Assembly: GCF_014649855.1 (NCBI RefSeq)
Contig: NZ_BMTV01000037.1
Location: 1-37,102, forward strand
Direction of reading: 5' to 3'
DNA length: 37,102 nucleotides
Source of the DNA: Streptomyces roseolus
GTDB lineage: Bacteria > Actinomycetota > Actinomycetes > Streptomycetales > Streptomycetaceae
Below are positions 31,912 through 37,102 of the stretch, piece after piece. The first letter of the stretch is position 1; each line of letters opens with the position of its first letter. Under the pieces are notes generated by a model. The model made no database searches, had not been told where the DNA came from, and worked only from the letters and a program-made list of their open reading frames with translations. A program made the translations under genes and the position numbers.

Positions 31912-33410
31912 CAATGCTCCTCTGGGGCGGTACGAAGAAGGGGAGCGCGGAGCACCCGTGAGGAAGAGGCCGTGGGCTCGTCCCCCTCGTCGAGCGCGGC
32001 ACGCAGTGCCTGGCGGTCCACTTTGCCGCTGGGCAGGAGGGGAAGAGAAGGGAAGGCGAGAATACGGTCTGGCAGTTCCATGTCCAGGATCGGCTGCAGC
32101 CTGCGACGCAGCGCCGCCGCCGGTCCTTCGACCCCTTCGACGGCCAGCACGATCCGGCCGCTGGGGGCGAGCTGGAGGCAGCAGGCCGCACGCACACCGT
32201 CCAGGTCGACCGCGGCCGACTCGATGCGCGCGATGTCCACGAAGGTGCCGTTGCGCTTGACCAGCGTGTCCAGCCGGCCGGTGACGAAGAGGTTGCCGTG
32301 ATCGTCCAACTTGCCGCGGTCCTGGGTCCGGAAGCGGGTGATCCCGCCGCTCCGCCGCAGCCGCCGCTCGTCGTCTGCCGAGCAGCTGCCGGGGAGGTAC
32401 CCCAGGGAGCCGTGCGGCGTGCTGATGGTGATGCTGTGGGTCCGGACCGTTCGATCGGGGGCCGCGATCGGTTCCAGTTCGACCTCGGTGCCGGGCAGCG
32501 GCCGGCCCACGGGCTGCAGCCCGGGGCCGGGGTCGCCCACCACCAGGTGGAAGAACTTGGCGAGCGTGGTCTCGGAAGGCCCGTACAGGTTGATGACGGC
32601 GGTGCCGGGTGCTGCGGAGCGCCACCGGGTCACGTGTTGTCCGTAGAGCGGCTCACCGGCGAACAGGGTCCAGCGCAGTTCGGGCATCCGTGTGGTGGCC
32701 GCGGAGATCCACCGGGCACTGAGACTCGGCACGATGTGGACGACGCTCACCGCGTGCTCGGCGATCCACGGAACCACGGCGTCGGGCCTGGAACGGACCT
32801 CGGCCTCCGCGATGTGCAGTTCGCCGCCCGCCATGAGCGGCAGCAACAGGTCCCGGAAGACCACGTCGAAGGAGGGCGAAGTCAGCATCCCGGTACGGGT
32901 CCCCGGACGGATGCCGAGCGTTTCGATCTCCCATTCGAGGAACTGAAGCAGCCCGCTCGCCAGCCCGACAATCCCCTTGGGAGTGCCCTGGCTGCCGGAG
33001 GAGAAGACGACGTAGCCGGCACCGTCGGGCAGGATCCGCGGCTCCACCCCGGGCAGGGGCTCGACCTCGGTGCCGGGCAGGCGGATCACGGCGCTCGGAC
33101 GGGCCGCGTCGATGGCGGCGGTCACCCGGGACGCCGATTGCGCGGCGTCGATCAGTACCGGCACCATGCCGACGGCCCGTACACCGAGGAACGCCCCGGG
33201 TAGTTCGGGGCTTCCGTCACAGAGGATGACGACGGGGGAGCCCGGTGGCAGACCGAGCCTGGAGCAACGGCGCTGCCATTGCTCCACCTGCTGTGACAGC
33301 TCAGCGTAGGTGAGGCGCTGCTGCGCGCCCACGACCGCGGTAAGGGCGCTGTGCCGGGCGGCGACGTCGCGGAACCGGGTGACGATGGGACACGTCATGG
33401 TCGCTGTCAT
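31911..33410 (-). CDS. discrete adenylation domain (amino/aryl acid-AMP ligase)
   Basis: 499 residues, a stand-alone ANL-family A domain. Motifs are FSSGSQGTPKG (136-146), NLYGPSETT (about 274-282), RTQDRGKLD (361-369), GRLDTLVKRNG (378-388) and LPSGKVDRQAL near the end with the catalytic Lys. Specificity residues by eye are D-V-R-H-L-A-L-L-A plus Lys, starting at Asp182. Asp at the first position suggests an amino acid, but I know no match. The ACP encoded 14 bp upstream is the likely partner. ATG 33410 is chosen over ATG 33398; both are in frame. Confidence 0.88.
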   Translation of the reverse strand: MTATMTCPIVTRFRDVAARHSALTAVVGAQQRLTYAELSQQVEQWQRRCSRLGLPPGSPVVILCDGSPELPGAFLGVRAVGMVPVLIDAAQSASRVTAAIDAARPSAVIRLPGTEVEPLPGVEPRILPDGAGYVVFSSGSQGTPKGIVGLASGLLQFLEWEIETLGIRPGTRTGMLTSPSFDVVFRDLLLPLMAGGELHIAEAEVRSRPDAVVPWIAEHAVSVVHIVPSLSARWISAATTRMPELRWTLFAGEPLYGQHVTRWRSAAPGTAVINLYGPSETTLAKFFHLVVGDPGPGLQPVGRPLPGTEVELEPIAAPDRTVRTHSITISTPHGSLGYLPGSCSADDERRLRRSGGITRFRTQDRGKLDDHGNLFVTGRLDTLVKRNGTFVDIARIESAAVDLDGVRAACCLQLAPSGRIVLAVEGVEGPAAALRRRLQPILDMELPDRILAFPSLPLLPSGKVDRQALRAALDEGDEPTASSSRVLRAPLLRTAPEEH

Positions 33411-33424
33411 GGGGCCGGCCCCGG

Positions 33425-33679
33425 TTACCGGGCGCCGATCTCTTCGATGCGCTGCTCCAATATCCGGGCGAGCTCGCCCAAGGAGTCGGTCTCGAAGACG
33501 TCCTCGATCGAGCAGGTGACCCCGAGCTCCTCGCTCAACCGGCCGGCGAGCTGGATCATCTCGATGGAGTCGAAGCCGAAAGCGATGAGGTCGGTGTCGA
33601 CGGCGAGCTCGGTGTCGCAGATGCCCGAAGCGACGGACACCACCGTGTCGACCGTCCGCTCCGCACCGATGTTGGTCAT
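33425..33679 (-). CDS. discrete acyl/peptidyl carrier protein
   Basis: 84 residues. The phosphopantetheine site is FGFDSIEMIQL (Ser38), and the helix pattern IEDVFETDSLGELARILEQRI fits a carrier protein. ATG 33679 has GAGGAG five bases upstream. It is first in the three-gene minus-strand operon, so it is probably loaded by the following A domain and delivers that unit to the main line or to an ATP-grasp or C-domain enzyme. Confidence 0.92.
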   Translation of the reverse strand: MTNIGAERTVDTVVSVASGICDTELAVDTDLIAFGFDSIEMIQLAGRLSEELGVTCSIEDVFETDSLGELARILEQRIEEIGAR

Positions 33680-33852
33680 GGGGTCTCCTCGTTGTACGGA
33701 CGGCTGGCGGCACTCACAGGGTGAAGGCGTCGCAGGGTTCAACAGGATGCGCGACAGGGCCGGTCGGGCCGTAGGAGGGGAGAGCAGCCGCTGTCTGTGC
33801 CGGCGGGTGTGGCCGGGGAACCCTTCACCGTCAGATCGCGTGTGTTTCTGGA

Positions 33853-33881
33853 ATCTAAGAGAGGGGCCGGGAGGTTGTCAA
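33853..33881 (-). promoter_or_regulatory. strong promoter for the ACP/A/ATP-grasp operon
   Basis: Read on the minus strand: TTGACA, 17 bases, TTAGAT, nearly the vegetative consensus. Transcription would begin near 33846, leaving a leader of about 165 bases before the ACP start. Confidence 0.6.
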
Positions 33882-34008
33882 TGAATTTCCGCTGCGGCAA
33901 ACATCGCAGCTGCCAGCATATGTGACGCACCGTCAGGGACTATTTCCGGCCGAAAATCCCGTTGTGTCGGACAAGATCGTCATCAACCTCACAGACGTCG
34001 GCCGGACG

Positions 34009-34039
34009 TTGACCGGCGCACTATGCGTCGGCGTATCCT
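34009..34039 (+). promoter_or_regulatory. promoter for the second APH gene
   Basis: TTGACC, 19 bases, TATCCT, about 50 bp before ATG 34091. Confidence 0.5.
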
Positions 34040-34090
34040 GCGCTGGTTCCGCACGTCCCGCACGGCCTTCGGAAATTCAGGGAGTTACCC

Positions 34091-35005
34091 ATGTCAGGTG
34101 CCGACGCGCCCTCCGACGGAGTCGACGTAGACGCCGCTCTGGTCCGGCGGCTGCTTGCCGCCCAGTTCCCGCAGTGGACGCACCTGCCTGTGGAGAGGGT
34201 CGACTCCGCGGGAGTCGACAACGCGCTCTACCGCCTGGGTGATGACAAGACCGTGCGCCTGCCCCGGTCCCCGTGGAGCGCCGAACACATTCGCAAGGAG
34301 CAGCGGTGGCTGCCGGTCTTCGCCCCGCAGCTTCCGCTGGCCATACCCACCCCGCTCGGCAAGGGAACACCGGGCGAGGGATATCCGTGGCACTGGTCGG
34401 TCTACCAGTGGCTGGATGGCCGGGACGCCATCGACACCCCGCTGGCCGACGAGCACGAGGCCGCCCGCGCGCTGGCCGACTTCGTCGGCGCCCTGCACGG
34501 GATCCGCACCGCCGACGGCAACCGCTCGGGTCTGCACAGCGGACTGAGGGGAGTGCCGCTGCCCGTCCGGGACCCGGTCGTCCGGGAGTCCATCGCCAAC
34601 CTGCGGGGCATTGTGGATGTGGACGCGGTGACGCTGGCCTGGGAGAACGCCATCGCGGTACCCGCCTGGCGCGGCGCGCCCGTCTGGACCCACGGCGACC
34701 TGCACCCCGGCAACCTGCTCGTACAGGACGGCCGGATCGGGGCGGTCATCGACTGGGGGCTGATGAGTGTCGGCGACCCCGCGCTGGACGTGATGGTCGC
34801 TTGGACTTACCTGTCGGCCTCGGCACGCGTCACCTTCCGGGAACACCTGGTCGTGGACGATGACACCTGGGCACGCGGACGCGGCTGGGCCCTGTGCGTC
34901 GGGGTGATCGCCTACGCGTATTACATGCGGACGAACCCGGTGCTCGCCGGATTCAGCAAGCGCGCCGTCGACGAGGTCCTCGCGGACCTCCAGCCGGCGG
35001 TGTGA
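34091..35005 (+). CDS. aminoglycoside/choline-kinase-fold phosphotransferase (APH copy 2)
   Basis: 304 residues with GGAG six bases before ATG 34091. Catalytic loop WTHGDLHPGNLL (His201, Asp203) and metal site AVIDWGL (Asp221). It is a clear paralogue of the gene at 14519. They share AQFPQW-HLPV, SAG-DNA-YRLGDD and KEQRWLP, and in both the last third runs DDDTWARGRGWAL...NPVLA. Two such kinases bracketing the core genes suggest a resistance pair, or two phosphorylation steps on related molecules. A hairpin follows directly. Confidence 0.9.
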   Translation: MSGADAPSDGVDVDAALVRRLLAAQFPQWTHLPVERVDSAGVDNALYRLGDDKTVRLPRSPWSAEHIRKEQRWLPVFAPQLPLAIPTPLGKGTPGEGYPWHWSVYQWLDGRDAIDTPLADEHEAARALADFVGALHGIRTADGNRSGLHSGLRGVPLPVRDPVVRESIANLRGIVDVDAVTLAWENAIAVPAWRGAPVWTHGDLHPGNLLVQDGRIGAVIDWGLMSVGDPALDVMVAWTYLSASARVTFREHLVVDDDTWARGRGWALCVGVIAYAYYMRTNPVLAGFSKRAVDEVLADLQPAV

Positions 35006-35007
35006 GC

Positions 35008-35029
35008 GGCTGCGGCAGGCGCCGCAGCC
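35008..35029. terminator. hairpin after APH copy 2
   Basis: GGCTGCGGC and GCCGCAGCC pair perfectly around the loop AGGC, 3 bp after the stop codon. Confidence 0.6.
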
Positions 35030-35083
35030 CACTCGGCCGCGCCGGGCGGCAGGGACCGTCCCGCGCCGCTCGGCCGCACGCCG

Positions 35084-35890
35084 TCAGCCCTGTCCGGCCC
35101 GGTCCCGGTCGCGCCAGTCGATCCACTTGCGCAGGATGCCGAGGTCGTAGTCCGGCCCGCCGATCCCGACGGTGAACAGCGAGACGCCCAGCTTGCGCAG
35201 GCGCGGCCCGAGCACATCGGGATCACCTACGTGGGAGGGACCGCCCCACACGCCGGTGGACACCTCGATCTCCGCGATGTCGCGGCCGATCGCGGTGCAG
35301 TGCCCGCGCAGTACGGCCAGCTTCCTCTCGATCGTGTCCGGGTCGGCGAAGCTGTGCCAGATGTCCGCGTGCCGGGCGACCAGCGGGAGGGTCTTCTTCT
35401 CCCCCTCGCCGCCGATCAGAACGGGAATCTTCCGGGTCGGTGCCGGATTCATCCGGGACATGCGCGATTCGATGCGCGGGAGTGCCTGCGCGAGATCATC
35501 CAGCCGCTTGCCGTCCGGCGGGAACTCATATCCGTACTCGACGAAATCCCGCTCGCACCAGCCGGCACCGACGCCGAGAATGAGCCGCCCGTCACTGATG
35601 TGGTCGACCGTGCGCGCCATATCGGCAAGAAGCTCGGGATTGCGGTAGCCGTTGCAGCTCACCAGGGGGCCGAACTCCACATTGCTGGTCGATTCGGCCC
35701 AGGCCGCCAGCATCGTCCAGCATTCGAAGTGCATTCCATCGGGATCGCCGCTCAGGGGAAAGAAGTGGTCCCAGTTGAAGATGACATCGACGCCGAGATC
35801 TTCCGCTTCGGCGACGCAGTCACGGATCTTGCGGTAGGACGCATGCTCCGGCTGGAGCTGAAGTGCAACTCTGGCAGGTTTGGTGATCAT
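35084..35890 (-). CDS. LLM-class F420-dependent oxidoreductase
   Basis: 268 residues. Luciferase-like TIM-barrel signatures are present: LGVDVIFNWDHFFPL near the N-terminus, STSNVEFGPLVSCNGYRNPELLADMARTVDHISDGRLILGVGAGW (the family hallmark) and KIPVLIGGEGEKKTLPLVARHADIWH. Actinobacterial members use cofactor F420 (or FMN) for hydride transfer. The upstream neighbour is a divergent methyltransferase. It may be a tailoring reductase of the cluster or the first flanking housekeeping gene. ATG 35890 has no strong ribosome site. Confidence 0.9.
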   Translation of the reverse strand: MITKPARVALQLQPEHASYRKIRDCVAEAEDLGVDVIFNWDHFFPLSGDPDGMHFECWTMLAAWAESTSNVEFGPLVSCNGYRNPELLADMARTVDHISDGRLILGVGAGWCERDFVEYGYEFPPDGKRLDDLAQALPRIESRMSRMNPAPTRKIPVLIGGEGEKKTLPLVARHADIWHSFADPDTIERKLAVLRGHCTAIGRDIAEIEVSTGVWGGPSHVGDPDVLGPRLRKLGVSLFTVGIGGPDYDLGILRKWIDWRDRDRAGQG

Positions 35891-35963
35891 ACCGGTCAGC
35901 GTAACTCAGAATGCGACCCAACTGCTTCCCCTCATTTGCCGGTTGGCCCCTCCGAAGGCATCC

Positions 35964-35993
35964 TTGACGCTCTTCGCACCCCGCGACTAGGGT
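35964..35993 (+). promoter_or_regulatory. promoter for the methyltransferase gene
   Basis: TTGACG, 18 bases, TAGGGT, in the 273-bp divergent gap. The start codon is about 165 bp further on, so the mRNA would have a long leader. Confidence 0.5.
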
Positions 35994-36163
35994 CGTCTCG
36001 CAGCCCCTCGGTGTCGTTACCCATTTGCACTCGATGACGTTGATACACGGATGACGTACGGCTTCTCAGGATTGCCCTCGGCCTCGTCCACCTGGTGCGC
36101 TGCCACCAAGAATTCTCGCGGTGATGCGCCGCGCCCACACCTGGAACAGGAGTTCCCTCTCTC

Positions 36164-37078
36164 ATGTCTGCCCTCCCCGGTATCCCTCATATCGGAATCG
36201 AAGCACAGCATATATATCTGCGGTTCAACGGCAACACCGAGGCGTACGACCTGCTTGAGGACATGCTTCCGCTGTCCTACGAGCTCCACATGGGCCGGGA
36301 GGTCCGTGAACTCATCGCCGAGGGGCTCGCCAAACTCCGGAAGTGCACGACCGAGGAGGAGATCGACGCCGTCTTCGCCTCCTCCAGGGACGTGTACGAG
36401 AGGGAGGGCTTCGCCTCGCTCCTGACGAAGGAAAAGGAAGGAGGCTGGACGCGCACGATGAGGAACGCCGGCCTGGACGCCGCCTCCGGCCACTTCGTGG
36501 ACGTCGGCAACCCCAACAACAAGTTCGGCGACTTCCTCCTGCGGAACAACAGCCGGTTGGAGAAGGTGACCGGCGTGGACCACCGCATCGACCCCGGTGT
36601 GCTGACGGGCGAGCGCCTGCACTTCGCCCACCAGGAGGACGAGTCCGTCATTCCACTGCCCGACGCCAGCGCCGATGTCGTCGGCTTCCGGCTCGCGCTG
36701 CACCACATGACGACCGACGTGCAGGAGGCACTGCTGCGCGAGGCGAGCCGGATCCTGCGTCCGGGCGGCGAGATCCTCATCATCGAGGATTCGTACACGG
36801 ATGCCCCGGCCCTCAACGATAACGCACTCACGATGCGCTTCAACCGCCTCGGCGACGAGGACAAGTACGCCCTGATCGCTCTGCTCGACGCCTCGTCGTG
36901 CCTGACGACGTACGAAACCATCCCCTTCCCCTTCACCTACCGCTCCATCGCGCAATGGGAGGAGCAGCTCCGCGCGGTGGGCTGCAGGGAGGTCCACAGC
37001 GTCTACTGGGGCTTCCCGATGTTCACCCAGTACAACGCCCCCATGGGCATCATCCGCGGGGCGAAGACGGCGGTCTGA
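36164..37078 (+). CDS. SAM-dependent class I methyltransferase
   Basis: 304 residues. An N-terminal helical region (about 1-100) precedes a Rossmann methyltransferase core: HFVDVGNPNNKFGDFLL (modified motif I), VTGVDHRI, PDASADVVGFRLALHHM and EASRILRPGGEILIIEDSY (motif III/post). The motif I glycines are sparse (VGNPNNKFG instead of GxGxG), which is unusual but compatible with SAM binding. The substrate cannot be told. AGGAG lies 11-12 bases before ATG 36164. It stands divergent from the LLM oxidoreductase and could be the last tailoring gene of the cluster. Confidence 0.82.
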   Translation: MSALPGIPHIGIEAQHIYLRFNGNTEAYDLLEDMLPLSYELHMGREVRELIAEGLAKLRKCTTEEEIDAVFASSRDVYEREGFASLLTKEKEGGWTRTMRNAGLDAASGHFVDVGNPNNKFGDFLLRNNSRLEKVTGVDHRIDPGVLTGERLHFAHQEDESVIPLPDASADVVGFRLALHHMTTDVQEALLREASRILRPGGEILIIEDSYTDAPALNDNALTMRFNRLGDEDKYALIALLDASSCLTTYETIPFPFTYRSIAQWEEQLRAVGCREVHSVYWGFPMFTQYNAPMGIIRGAKTAV

Positions 37079-37102
37079 CGCAACGGCACAGCGGAACAGG
37101 GC

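Larger units (their letters stand above)
33680..34090. other. divergent intergenic region, 411 bp, with two promoters
   Basis: AT-rich relative to the genes. It holds a minus-strand promoter (33853-33881), a plus-strand promoter (34009-34039), a 6-bp inverted repeat at 33891-33910 and the octamer CGAAAATC at 33951-33958. No gene was found. Confidence 0.6.

Noticed and set aside
1..37102. CRISPR arrays, tRNA or rRNA genes, riboswitches
   Set aside because: No regularly spaced repeats, no cloverleaf or rRNA-like sequence and no known riboswitch core were seen by eye.

Overview
The window looks like a chromosomal segment of a Streptomyces or close relative. GC is very high, third codon positions are almost all G or C, GTG and TTG starts are used, and several genes match families typical of that genus (AldO alditol oxidase, an SrsABC-type phenolic lipid operon, SpoIIE-type PP2C, F420-linked LLM oxidoreductase).

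Left flank (1-9642): the tail of a membrane protein, an NfeD/SPFH pair, a MASE1 membrane sensor next to a SpoIIE-type phosphatase, a Dps ferritin-like protein, and a compact type III PKS locus. That locus runs type III PKS, ICMT-like methyltransferase, flavoprotein, with a divergent UbiA prenyltransferase. It resembles the srs (S. griseus) and agq (Actinoplanes) phenolic-lipid/prenylated-quinone operons. It is followed by a doubtful small ORF and by the first ten codons of panD, which stop abruptly at 9642.

Junction (9643-10698): about 1 kb without an intact gene. It holds recognisable debris, namely an Sfp-type phosphopantetheinyl transferase C-terminus and a DUF2397-like scrap. I read the broken panD plus this debris as one edge of an acquired or rearranged island.

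Island (10699-37078): a hybrid NRPS/PKS gene cluster that I cannot match to a known product. Early tailoring candidates are a cytosolic NodB-type deacetylase, an AldO-like oxidase and a PhyH-type dioxygenase. Next come an aminoglycoside-phosphotransferase-fold kinase (APH) translationally coupled to an S9 peptidase. The core runs left to right: CmlA-like diiron beta-hydroxylase, ATP-grasp ligase, C-A-T NRPS, KS-AT-ACP PKS, A-T NRPS, type II thioesterase, stand-alone C domain. Most of its genes overlap by a few bases. A convergent operon supplies a discrete ACP, a discrete A domain and a second ATP-grasp ligase. A second, paralogous APH gene, an LLM oxidoreductase and a SAM methyltransferase follow.

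How the genes may work together (inference): the first A domain reads as DSALIAEVW(K), a code like those recalled for histidine. The CmlA-like enzyme keeps the metal-ligand pattern of a carrier-bound amino acid beta-hydroxylase, so a beta-hydroxyhistidine unit is a reasonable hypothesis. It would be extended once with malonyl-CoA by a non-reducing PKS module and joined to a second amino acid. No thioesterase domain is fused to the line. Two ATP-grasp ligases, a free C domain and a discrete A/ACP pair suggest that ends are attached or released by unusual steps. The two APH paralogues and the coupled peptidase are candidate self-resistance or pro-drug functions. No pathway regulator and no exporter are visible in the window.
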